A stretch of 64,000 bases of DNA from Rhizobiaceae bacterium (GTDB lineage Bacteria; Pseudomonadota; Alphaproteobacteria; Rhizobiales; Rhizobiaceae): assembly GCA_016742175.1 (NCBI GenBank), contig JACVCH010000003.1, positions 62,001-126,000 of the forward strand, given 5' to 3'. Of this stretch, positions 28,298 through 35,539 are shown one piece after another. The stretch's first letter is position 1, and the number at the start of each line of letters is the position of its first letter. Both the position numbers and the translations under genes were made by a program. The notes under the pieces are model-generated. The model saw only the letters and a list, made by a program, of their open reading frames with translations. It made no database searches and was not told the origin of the DNA.

Positions 28298-28687
28298 ATG
28301 GCGCACGGCCTCGTCATTCGGGATGCGCATTTTCCCGGCCGTGCGCCGATCGACGCCTACGGCAATGGCGGGTTCCGCTTTGCCGACATGTCGCATCGCG
28401 GCTCGATCCTCTGCCTGCCGTCGGGCATCCACGGCTGGCAACCGGCCGACCCTGCCGCGCTGACGATCGATGATTTCGCGCCGCTGCTCGCCGAAAGCGA
28501 CGCGGTCGAAATCCTGCTCGTCGGCATGGGGCGTGATCTTAGACCCTTGCCGGCCGAGCTTCGCAAGCGCCTGCGCGAAGCGGGCATCGCGGCGGACCCG
28601 ATGTCGACCGGCGCCGCCGTTCGCACCTTCAACGTGCTTCTCGCCGAGGAGCGCGCCGTCGCCGCGGCCCTGATCGCGGTCGACTGA
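28298..28687 (+). CDS. Mth938-like domain protein (NDUFAF3/AAMDC family)
   Basis: 129-residue single-domain protein of the Mth938 fold, the family that includes mitochondrial complex I assembly factor NDUFAF3. Recognisable features are a beta-rich N-terminus with IDAYGNGGFRF, the PSGIHGW turn, EILLVGMGRDLRPL and MSTGAAVRTFNVLLAEER. No catalytic residues are obvious. It begins 7 bp after secDF, and its stop overlaps the start of the next gene (TGATG), so the three genes appear to be one operon. Role in bacteria is not established; a function in membrane-complex assembly is inference from the homologue and the secDF neighbour. Confidence 0.88.
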   Translation: MAHGLVIRDAHFPGRAPIDAYGNGGFRFADMSHRGSILCLPSGIHGWQPADPAALTIDDFAPLLAESDAVEILLVGMGRDLRPLPAELRKRLREAGIAADPMSTGAAVRTFNVLLAEERAVAAALIAVD

Positions 28688-29499
28688 TGGACGGCGCGAC
28701 CTTCGTCCGCGACTTCGTTCGCCAGAACGATCCGGATCGCTTCTTCGCAAGCCTGTTCGCGCCCGCCGACAAGCGCGACGCGCTTCTGGCGCTCGCCGCC
28801 TTCGACGCCGAGATTGCCTCGCTGCGCGGCAAGGTGCGCGAACCGATGGCAGGCGAAATCCGCATCCGCTGGTGGCAGGACCGCATCGAGGCCGAAGGCG
28901 CCATCGCGTCCGGCAACCCGATTGCCGACGCGCTGGCGGCGACCATCAAGACCCACGGCCTGCCAAAGAGCGCCTTTGCGACCTATCTCGATGCGCGGCT
29001 GTTCGACCTTTACGATGACGGGTTTCCGACGCGCGGCGACCTCGAAGCCTATTGCGGCGAGACGAGCGGCATCATGCTGCAGCTTTCCGCGCTGATCCTC
29101 GACCGCGACGCCGCCACGCGCGCCGCCGATGCCTGCGGCCATGGCGGCTGCCTGCGGACGATCACGCAGGCCTTGCGGTGGCGGAGCGACCCCGCGCGGC
29201 TGCGGCCGTCCCTGCCGGGCGACCTCCTCGCCGCGCTGGGTCTCGACAGGGCGCAGTTCGGCGAAACCGGGCACGAGGAGGCGTCGCGGGCCGCGATCGA
29301 AGGGGCACAGGCGATCGCGCGCGAGCATCGCGACGCGTTCCTCGCCGCGGTTTCGACGCTTCCCGAAACCTTGCGCCCGGCCTTCATCGCGCTCGCTCCG
29401 GCGGCAGCCTCGGCGCGGCAGGGCAGGGCACCGGGTGGGCCGCTGCGCCGCCAGTGGCAGATGCTGAAAGTGGCGCTGTGCGGGTGGCCGCCTCGTTGA
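28687..29499 (+). CDS. Squalene/phytoene synthase family protein (NDUFAF6-like)
   Basis: 270-residue all-helical protein of the squalene/phytoene synthase superfamily, shorter than true synthases. It keeps the PADKRDALLALAAFDAEIA segment, IRIRWWQDRIEA and YCGETSGIMLQL segments typical of the alphaproteobacterial/NDUFAF6 branch. The aspartate-rich DxxxD substrate motifs of active prenyl synthases are not evident, so it is unlikely to make carotenoids or hopanoids. One-base overlap with the Mth938-like gene. NDUFAF6 is another complex I assembly factor; a corresponding bacterial role is inference. Confidence 0.85.
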   Translation: MDGATFVRDFVRQNDPDRFFASLFAPADKRDALLALAAFDAEIASLRGKVREPMAGEIRIRWWQDRIEAEGAIASGNPIADALAATIKTHGLPKSAFATYLDARLFDLYDDGFPTRGDLEAYCGETSGIMLQLSALILDRDAATRAADACGHGGCLRTITQALRWRSDPARLRPSLPGDLLAALGLDRAQFGETGHEEASRAAIEGAQAIAREHRDAFLAAVSTLPETLRPAFIALAPAAASARQGRAPGGPLRRQWQMLKVALCGWPPR

Positions 29500-29558
29500 C
29501 GCAAACGTCAATGCTGCCTAGACTCGCGCCATAATCCGGATCGGGAGGAGATCCAGAC

Positions 29559-30014
29559 ATGAGCCTTGTCCTGCTCGCCTCGATCGTCGTCGTCGGCATC
29601 GCGGTGGTCGTGCTCGCCGTGCACTATACGGGCGGCAGCCGGACGGGCCAGTTTGAGACCGTGTTCGACGCGATCGCCGCCTTTCGCGGCGACCACCCGG
29701 AAACGGAAGTGCTCGACGGCCGGCTGACGCAGGCCCGCGACGCCGCGTTCCTCCGGCTGGCAACGCCCGGCCGCATCGGCTTCGTGACCGTGTTCGGCCA
29801 GCATTTCCTGTCGCGCGAGATCGGTGCATCGGACCTGGCTATGTCGGTGACAACGGACCATGCCGTCGTGACGGTTTCAGCGCGTGACTTCACCTGGAAG
29901 GGCGGGCGCTACATCTTCGCCGACACGGCGGTGGCGGCGGAGGTTGCCGGCTGGTTCCCTGAAGCTGCATCGGACGCGCCGCGCTATCACATCGGATCGG
30001 TCCGGCATGGATGA
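29559..30014 (+). CDS. Hypothetical membrane-anchored protein
   Basis: 151-residue protein I do not recognise. One N-terminal helix (residues 3-23) is followed by a soluble domain of alternating strands and helices, including FETVFDAIAAFRGDHP and VTVFGQHFLSREIGASDL. The orientation MSLVLLAS with few positive charges before the helix suggests a periplasmic C-terminus, but this is weak. A GGGAGGAG ribosome binding site precedes the ATG. Its end overlaps the start of the hydroxylase gene by 8 bp, so the two products are probably made together. Confidence 0.75.
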   Translation: MSLVLLASIVVVGIAVVVLAVHYTGGSRTGQFETVFDAIAAFRGDHPETEVLDGRLTQARDAAFLRLATPGRIGFVTVFGQHFLSREIGASDLAMSVTTDHAVVTVSARDFTWKGGRYIFADTAVAAEVAGWFPEAASDAPRYHIGSVRHG

Positions 30015-30942
30015 GTATCAGTTTCCCTCGGTGACGCAGCTTGCGATCCCGTTCTTCGTCCTCGCCATGCTGATCGAGCTTTGGCTGGTGCGCACGGGAC
30101 GCGCGAAGGGCGATTTCTCGACCCGCGACACGCTGACAAGCCTTCTCATGGGCACCGGCAACGTCGTCGCCGGTATTCTGCTCGGCGTCGTCTCGTTCAC
30201 TGCGCTCTTGTGGGTCTGGCAGTTCCGGCTGTTCGACCTCGGCCTCGGCTGGTGGGTGTTCCTCGCTGCCTTCCTGCTCGACGATCTGCGCTACTACGTC
30301 TACCACCGTATCGCGCACCGGGTGCGCTGGGTGTGGGCGGAACACGTCAACCATCACTCCAGCCAGCACTACAATCTGTCGACTGCGCTGCGGCAGTCCT
30401 GGACCGGGCTCTTCACCGGCATGTTCGTGCTGCAGGTGCCGCTGGTGCTGCTCGGCTTCCACCCGGCGGTGATCGCCTTCGTCTTCGGCTTCAACCTCGT
30501 CTGGCAGTTCTGGATTCACACCGAGACGGTGGGCAAGATGTGGCGGCCGATCGAGTTCATCATGAACACGCCATCGCACCACCGTGTCCATCACGCAACG
30601 AACCCGCGCTATCTCGACGCCAATTATGCCGGCACGCTGATCATCTGGGACCGGATGTTCGGGACATTCGTCGAGGAGTTGCCGGAGGACGCGCCGCGCT
30701 ACGGCATCGTCAAGAACATCGGCACCTACAATCCGGTGAAGGTGGCGTTTCACGAATGGGTCGGCATGTTCAAGGATGCCGCGCAGCCCGGGCTGACGGT
30801 TTCCGAGCGGCTGAACTATCTGTTCCAGCCGCCGGGCTGGAGCCATGATGGGTCGCGCGAGACCTCGCAGACGATCAAGGCCGCCTATGTGAAGCGCCAT
30901 CCGGGCGAGGCGGGCAAGCCCGGCTTGCCGCCCGCCGGATAG
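30007..30942 (+). CDS. Sterol desaturase / fatty acid hydroxylase family protein
   Basis: 311-residue integral-membrane di-iron oxygenase. The histidine boxes are complete: HRIAHR (His100, His104), HVNHH (His113, 116, 117), a single His171 in the next helix, and HHRVHH (His191-196). Four or more hydrophobic segments surround them. Such enzymes hydroxylate or desaturate lipids; the substrate here (ornithine lipid, fatty acid, hopanoid or carotenoid) cannot be told from sequence. It overlaps the upstream 151-codon gene by 8 bp, and its TAG stop directly abuts the stop of convergent trmFO. Confidence 0.9.
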   Translation: MDEYQFPSVTQLAIPFFVLAMLIELWLVRTGRAKGDFSTRDTLTSLLMGTGNVVAGILLGVVSFTALLWVWQFRLFDLGLGWWVFLAAFLLDDLRYYVYHRIAHRVRWVWAEHVNHHSSQHYNLSTALRQSWTGLFTGMFVLQVPLVLLGFHPAVIAFVFGFNLVWQFWIHTETVGKMWRPIEFIMNTPSHHRVHHATNPRYLDANYAGTLIIWDRMFGTFVEELPEDAPRYGIVKNIGTYNPVKVAFHEWVGMFKDAAQPGLTVSERLNYLFQPPGWSHDGSRETSQTIKAAYVKRHPGEAGKPGLPPAG

Positions 30943-32352
30943 CTATTCCGCCGCTTCGCGCGCGGGCGCGACGCCGAGCCATTCGCGCGCATCGACGAGC
31001 GCGCGCGCGGTGATCGCGCGGCGCTTGGCGTTGGTCTTTTCCTTGCCGCGCAGGCGCTTGCCTTCCGACTTCGGCGCCTCGATCGGCGGGAAGAGCCCGA
31101 AATTGACGTTCATCGGCTGGAACGAGCGCTTGCCGGGTTCCTCGTCGGAGACGATGTGGCCGCCGGTGATGTGATTGAGCAGCGCGCCGAAGGCCGTCGT
31201 GACCGGGGGCATCGGCAGCGGCCGGCCGAGACGCTCGGCAGCGGCGAAGCGGCCGGCGAGAAGGCCGATCGCGGCGCTCTCGACATAGCCCTCGCAGCCG
31301 GTGATCTGGCCGGCAAAGCGCAGCCCCGGCCGCGATTTCAGTTGCAGCGAGCCGTCGAGCAGCGTCGGCGAATTGAGATAGGTGTTGCGATGCAGGCCGC
31401 CGAGACGCGCGAACTCGGCATTCTCGAGGCCGGGGATCATCTTGAAGATGCGCGTCTGCTCGGCATATTTCAGTTTCGTCTGGAAGCCGACCATGTTGTA
31501 GAGCGTGCCGAGCGCATTGTCCTGCCGAAGCTGGACGACGGCATAGGCCTTGACCTCGGGATTGTGCGCGTTGGTCAGGCCCATCGGCTTCATCGGGCCG
31601 TGCCGCAGCGTCTCGACGCCGCGCTCGGCCATGATCTCGATCGGCAGGCAGCCGTCGAAGTAGGGCGTGCCTTCCCATTCCTTGAACTCGGTCTTGCCGC
31701 CGTCGATCAGCGCCTGCACGAAGGCGAGGTACTGGTCCTTGTCCATCGGGCAGTTGATGTAGTCCTTGCCGGTGCCGCCGGGGCCGACCTTGTCGTAGCG
31801 CGACTGGAACCAGGCGACGTCGAGGTCGATGGAATCGAAATGGACGATCGGCGCGATGGCGTCGAAGAAGGCGAGCGCATCGGCGCCGGTGGCCTCCGCG
31901 ATCGCGGCGGCGAGCGAGGGCGCGGTGAGGGGGCCCGTCGCGATGATCGTCTTGTCCCAGTCGGTGGGCGGCAGGCCTTCGACCTCCTCGCGCCGAATAG
32001 TGATCAACGGATGGGCTTCGAGCTTGGCCGTTACGGCGTCGGAAAAGCCGTCGCGGTCGACCGCGAGCGCACCGCCGGCCGGCACCTGGTTGGCGTCGCC
32101 GCAGGACATGATCAGCGAATTGGCAAGCCGCATCTCGGCGTGGAGCAGCCCGACCGCGTTGGTCTCGGCGTCGTCGGAGCGGAACGAGTTCGAACAGACG
32201 AGTTCGGCAAGACCTTCGGTCTTGTGCGCGTCTGTGCCGCGAACGGGGCGCATTTCGTGCAGAATGACGGGAACGCCAGCTTCGGCGAGTTGCCAGGAGG
32301 CTTCGGAACCGGCAAGGCCGCCGCCGATGACATGTACGGGTTGTGTGCTCAT
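30943..32352 (-). CDS. trmFO: Methylenetetrahydrofolate-tRNA-(uracil-5-)-methyltransferase TrmFO
   Basis: 469-residue FAD- and folate-dependent enzyme that makes ribothymidine at position 54 of tRNA. The N-terminal dinucleotide-binding motif is [14 protein letters not shown], and the family segments [17 protein letters not shown], and [16 protein letters not shown] with the catalytic cysteine are present. [13 protein letters not shown] and the second FAD segment [12 protein letters not shown] near the C-terminus confirm it. The start ATG at 32352 (MSTQPV) was chosen over one six codons upstream because the mature fold begins immediately after it. Its stop abuts the stop of the convergent hydroxylase gene. 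Confidence 0.96.
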   Translation of the reverse strand: MSTQPVHVIGGGLAGSEASWQLAEAGVPVILHEMRPVRGTDAHKTEGLAELVCSNSFRSDDAETNAVGLLHAEMRLANSLIMSCGDANQVPAGGALAVDRDGFSDAVTAKLEAHPLITIRREEVEGLPPTDWDKTIIATGPLTAPSLAAAIAEATGADALAFFDAIAPIVHFDSIDLDVAWFQSRYDKVGPGGTGKDYINCPMDKDQYLAFVQALIDGGKTEFKEWEGTPYFDGCLPIEIMAERGVETLRHGPMKPMGLTNAHNPEVKAYAVVQLRQDNALGTLYNMVGFQTKLKYAEQTRIFKMIPGLENAEFARLGGLHRNTYLNSPTLLDGSLQLKSRPGLRFAGQITGCEGYVESAAIGLLAGRFAAAERLGRPLPMPPVTTAFGALLNHITGGHIVSDEEPGKRSFQPMNVNFGLFPPIEAPKSEGKRLRGKEKTNAKRRAITARALVDAREWLGVAPAREAAE

Positions 32353-32417
32353 GGCGGCGAGATAATCCACAGCGCGCGCCTTTGCAAATCAAAGCTCCGT
32401 TGCGATGCGGGAGGCGG

Positions 32418-33035
32418 ATGCTACGAAGGCGGATGGCTTGGTTGGCGCGATTCGCATCCCTCATCGTCGTGGCGGCAGCGGCAGGCGGCTGCACCTCCGT
32501 CTCGTCCAACTACAATGACGACATCGCCGACGTGTCGAACGGACGGCTGACGGTCTGCCACGGCTTCGACTGCCGCAACCAGACGGCGCTGGCCTTCTCG
32601 GCCGACGAGCAGAAGCGCCTGCAGGCGCTCTTCGCCGGAACATCGAACGCCGCCGCCGAGCGCGAGGCGATCCGCAAGGCGGTGCAGATATTCGAAAGCG
32701 CGACGACGGCGCGGCTCGGCGTCGCGGATCAGCCGAAATCGGACCTGTCGCAGACCGGCCAGCACGGCCAGATGGACTGCATCGACGAATCGACCAACAC
32801 CCGCACCTTCCTGCGCCATCTCGAATCGAGCGGATTGCTGAAACATCACACCGTGCAGACCAACGTGACGCGCGGCGTCATCTTCGACGGACGCTACTTC
32901 CACGCGACGGCGGTCGTCCGCGAAAAGGGCGGCCAGCGCTGGGCGGTGGATAGCTGGTACGAGCCGGCGGGCGGCGCGCCGGACATCATGCGGCTGGAGG
33001 AATGGCTGGGGCGCGGCCAGATGGGCCGCAGATAG
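32418..33035 (+). CDS. Hypothetical lipoprotein
   Basis: 205-residue predicted lipoprotein: basic MLRRRM start, hydrophobic segment, and lipobox AAGGC with Cys at about residue 23. The mature part has four more cysteines (TVCHGFDC, MDCID), a helical QKRLQALFAG region and a conserved-looking C-terminal YFHATAVVREKGG / WAVDSWYEPAGG segment. This last segment resembles peptide-processing or transglutaminase-like folds only loosely, so no function is given. An ATG at 32433 is an alternative start. Divergent from trmFO, with a 65-bp gap. Confidence 0.8.
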   Translation: MLRRRMAWLARFASLIVVAAAAGGCTSVSSNYNDDIADVSNGRLTVCHGFDCRNQTALAFSADEQKRLQALFAGTSNAAAEREAIRKAVQIFESATTARLGVADQPKSDLSQTGQHGQMDCIDESTNTRTFLRHLESSGLLKHHTVQTNVTRGVIFDGRYFHATAVVREKGGQRWAVDSWYEPAGGAPDIMRLEEWLGRGQMGRR

Positions 33036-33075
33036 AAAAACGGCGCTCACCGGGGGAGGAACCGGGAGCGCCGTT
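33035..33075 (-). terminator. Terminator downstream of the DUF1127 gene
   Basis: A 10-bp perfect inverted repeat (AACGGCGCTC at 33039-33048 with its complement at 33066-33075) is followed on the minus strand by a run of T. It lies 91 bp beyond the DUF1127 stop and also just after the plus-strand lipoprotein stop, so it may help end both transcripts. Confidence 0.55.
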
Positions 33076-33166
33076 GATGTCGACCGACGATCGGGAGGAG
33101 GATAATCGCCGGTCTTCCACGCTCGAACCCCTGGGAGGAGGCGGGGCGAGCGGAACCGAAGGTTCT

Positions 33167-33307
33167 TTAGACGGCCTTGCGGGCGACGAACGGAATGTCG
33201 CCGCGGGCGATGCCGAGGTCGTTGAGTTCACGGGTCGACAGGCGGCTCAGTTCGTTGACGGTGTCACGGTAACGGCGCCAGTTGCGGTAGTTGCGGATCA
33301 GGTTCAT
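33167..33307 (-). CDS. DUF1127 small protein
   Basis: 46-residue basic protein that is little more than one DUF1127 domain: NYRNWRRYRDTVNELSRLS followed by TRELNDLGIARGDIP. Members of this family are abundant in alphaproteobacteria; some have been tied to RNA metabolism, phosphate/carbon balance or stress, but no single function is established. The internal ATG at 33307 was chosen instead of a longer frame reaching 33427, which would run through a TGCA-rich operator-like array. A terminator-like hairpin lies downstream at 33035-33075. Short length and position suggest its own transcript. Confidence 0.88.
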   Translation of the reverse strand: MNLIRNYRNWRRYRDTVNELSRLSTRELNDLGIARGDIPFVARKAV

Positions 33308-33351
33308 GGTCTTGCTCGCTTCGAGTTCGCTGTTGTTCTTGCGGTACGACG

Positions 33352-33423
33352 TGCAGATAATCCCGGCACCTGCATATTTGAAGTGCAGTTTCTGCATGCC
33401 TGCGATGCAGTTTGTGCATTGCA
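33352..33423 (-). promoter_or_regulatory. TGCA-rich operator-like array upstream of the DUF1127 gene
   Basis: Seven TGCA tetranucleotides start at 33352, 33371, 33384, 33393, 33406, 33415 and 33420. The middle ones alternate 13 and 9 bp apart, giving two copies of a 22-bp unit that both contain TGCAGTTT. A CTGC-GAT-GCAG site (33400-33410) matches the CTGC-N3/4-GCAG consensus described for the polyhydroxybutyrate regulator PhaR. The array ends 45 bp upstream of the DUF1127 start and 109 bp before the divergent DUF2157 gene. Confidence 0.45.
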
Positions 33424-33531
33424 CCATTAACGGCCGTTAGGGGCTGTGTCGAATGTGGGAATGCGCCTCGATTCGGGCGCAGTCCTGAGTCGTCATCGCC
33501 CCGAGAAGGTAGGGGTTTGAAGGGGATTTGC

Positions 33532-34644
33532 ATGGCGCGACGGGACCGCCTTGTGCAGCGCGAAATCGACGGCTGGAAACAGCGCGGACTGATCGATGCC
33601 GAGCTTGCCGAACGGCTTCGCGCCGACATTGCCAAACGAGGCGGCGGATTTGCCGTTTCGGGCGTGCTGATCGTGATGTCGGCGCTGCTCTTTTCGGCGG
33701 CACTCCTCATCTTCATCGCCGCGAACTGGGAAGCGATGCCGCGCCTTGCGCGCGTCGGGCTGATCGCCACCATTATCCTCGCCGCGAACGGCCTCGGCGC
33801 CTGGGCGTCGATGCTGGGCAGGCGCTATCTCGCCGACGCGCTGTGGCTGATCGGCTCGGCGGCATTCGCGGCCGGCATGGCGCTGGTCGGCCAGATGTAT
33901 CATCTGTCGGGCAGCGAGAGCGGGCTCTATCTCGTCTGGTGGCTGTCGGCGATCCTCTCGGCGCTCGCGCTGCGCTCGCGTGCGCTGACGATGGCCTCGA
34001 TCCTGCTCGCCGTCGTCTGGCTCATCGCCGGCCTCGGCGACTGGGGCGGGATCGAAACGAACCTGCCGCTCACGGCGCATCTCTTCCCCCTGATGCTGGC
34101 CGCCGGCTGGGCGGTCTCGCTTTACACGCGCGTCGCCCTGGCGCGCGATCTGGCGCTTCTTGCCTTTGGCGCCTATGTGACCGTGCTCTTCATCGCCTGG
34201 GGCGTTGCGGTGCCGATCGTCACCATGGCGCTGGCCGCGCTCGGCTTCGCCGCCGCGACACGTCTCGACTGGCGCGGCGAGAGGAGTGCCGCACCCCATC
34301 TCGGCCTCGAATTGTCGATGCTGCAATATTTCGTTCTCGCCTGCGTGCTTCTCCATGTCGAGTGGCACGAGGGCCCGGGACTGGTGGTCGTCGCGAGCCT
34401 GATGTTCGCCGGACTGACGGCAGCGCTTCTGCTTGGCGGGAAGGAGAGCAGCGGCGTCCGGCGGCTGGTCTATGTCGCCTTCGCCGGCGAACTCATCTTC
34501 ATCTATGTCCAGACCGTCGGCACAATGCTCGGTACATTCGGCTTCCTGACGCTCGCCGCGATCGCGCTCGCCATTTTCGCCCGGCTGGTGACTCGCTTCG
34601 AGCGACGGATGGCACCTCCGGCGCAGGAAGGCGCATCGACATGA
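33532..34644 (+). CDS. DUF2157 membrane protein
   Basis: 370-residue polytopic membrane protein of the DUF2157 family, function unknown. A cytoplasmic N-terminal helix pair (about 1-40, with WKQRGLIDAELAERLR) precedes roughly eleven hydrophobic segments from residue 45 to 360. The GVLIVMSALLFSAALLIFIAANWE region is the family hallmark, here cited by its IAANWE end. The ATG at 33532 is preceded by GAAGGGG. Its stop overlaps the start of the GDYXXLXY gene (ATGA), a pairing seen repeatedly in bacteria. Confidence 0.88.
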   Translation: MARRDRLVQREIDGWKQRGLIDAELAERLRADIAKRGGGFAVSGVLIVMSALLFSAALLIFIAANWEAMPRLARVGLIATIILAANGLGAWASMLGRRYLADALWLIGSAAFAAGMALVGQMYHLSGSESGLYLVWWLSAILSALALRSRALTMASILLAVVWLIAGLGDWGGIETNLPLTAHLFPLMLAAGWAVSLYTRVALARDLALLAFGAYVTVLFIAWGVAVPIVTMALAALGFAAATRLDWRGERSAAPHLGLELSMLQYFVLACVLLHVEWHEGPGLVVVASLMFAGLTAALLLGGKESSGVRRLVYVAFAGELIFIYVQTVGTMLGTFGFLTLAAIALAIFARLVTRFERRMAPPAQEGAST

Positions 34645-35216
34645 GACGCCCAGCCCGGATTTTCGCCATCGCCCTTGGTCTTGCAGCGGTCCAGATTGGC
34701 TTTCTCGGCTCGATGATCCTCGGCCGCGCCGGCATCCTGCGGGAGGGAACCGAAATCCGCCTCGCCGTCGAGCCGGTCGACCCGCGCGACCTCCTGCGCG
34801 GCGACTATGTCGTCCTCGGCTATCCGATCTCGCGCATCGACCGGTCGCTACTTGCAGAGACCGGCGACCGCGACCTGAAAGGCCGCTGGCTCTATGTGCG
34901 CCTGTCGCGCGACGACGATGGATCGTTCGCCCCCGTTGCCGCCGCGCTCGACGAACCGCCTGTGGAAAACCGGCTCGACAACGAGATCGACCTGCGCGGC
35001 GTCGTCGTGCGCGAACCCGGCTCGGGCGAGACGGCGGTACAGGTCGCCTACGGCATCGAGCGCTACTACGTGCCGGAGGGCGAGGGCAGGGCGATCGAGG
35101 ACGCCATGCGACAGGATCGCTTCGAGATCGTGGCGGCCGTCGACGAGGACGGTTCGGCCCAGATCAAGGCGCTTCTGCACGATGGCCGCGCGATCTATCG
35201 CGAACCGTTGTTTTAG
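34641..35216 (+). CDS. GDYXXLXY domain protein
   Basis: 191-residue membrane-anchored protein. A signal-anchor helix (about 6-26) is followed by a soluble domain with the name-giving motif in RDLLRGDYVVLGYPIS (about 53-68), then RWLYVRLSRDD, and the C-terminal YGIERYYVPEGEG and ALLHDGRAIYRE. These are family signatures of PF14345-type proteins; function is unknown. The four-base ATGA overlap with the DUF2157 gene indicates coupled translation and a likely shared complex in the membrane. Confidence 0.9.
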   Translation: MRRPARIFAIALGLAAVQIGFLGSMILGRAGILREGTEIRLAVEPVDPRDLLRGDYVVLGYPISRIDRSLLAETGDRDLKGRWLYVRLSRDDDGSFAPVAAALDEPPVENRLDNEIDLRGVVVREPGSGETAVQVAYGIERYYVPEGEGRAIEDAMRQDRFEIVAAVDEDGSAQIKALLHDGRAIYREPLF

Positions 35217-35233
35217 GTGACCCGAACAACCAG

Positions 35234-35260
35234 AAAAAAGCCCGTTTTCGGGGCAATTTT
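35234..35260 (+). terminator. Candidate terminator after the GDYXXLXY gene
   Basis: A short stem GCCCG/CGGG(G)C around a TTTT loop (35240-35254) is flanked by six A before and AATTTT after, 18 bp downstream of the stop. The stem is only 4-5 bp, so the call is modest. Confidence 0.45.
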
Positions 35261-35263
35261 CCT

Positions 35264-35291
35264 TTGATCGATCATGAGCCGGTGATATAGA
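35264..35291 (+). promoter_or_regulatory. Candidate promoter for tRNA-Leu
   Basis: TTGATC (35264-35269), a 16-bp spacer and TATAGA (35286-35291) place a start near 35298, 27 bp before tRNA-Leu. Each hexamer has four of six consensus matches. Confidence 0.4.
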
Positions 35292-35324
35292 ACCAGCCGA
35301 TTTCAAGGGCTGACTGCTCGTGAA

Positions 35325-35409
35325 GCGGGTGTGGCGGAATTGGCAGACGCACTTGGTTTAGGTCCAAGCGCTGAAAAGCGTGGGGGTTCAAGTCCCTCCA
35401 CCCGCACCA
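35325..35409 (+). tRNA. tRNA-Leu (TAG)
   Basis: 85-nt class II tRNA with acceptor stem GCGGGTG/CACCCGC, anticodon stem CTTGG/CCAAG around TTTAGGT (anticodon TAG), a long variable arm, T-loop TTCAAGT and an encoded CCA end. It lies 130 bp before tig, a neighbour relationship common in rhizobia. Confidence 0.97.
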
Positions 35410-35539
35410 ACGGCCACCCCGGGAAATGAAATTGAGCGTCGGCCCGGTTCGGATGGGCAGAGACGTTCAAGCCACAAGAATTCAGCAGGCTGGGCGGCGC
35501 GCCGTCGCGACAGCAGCATGCGTTAGCAAAGGTTGTAAG

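Noticed and set aside
26114-28750. An 878-codon minus-strand open frame opposite secDF
   Set aside because: Same codon-bias artefact; dominated by Arg, Asp and Ala.
33322-33340. GTTC-N6-GTTC near the DUF1127 gene as a second LexA box
   Set aside because: Spacing is six, not seven, and the gene has no link to DNA repair.
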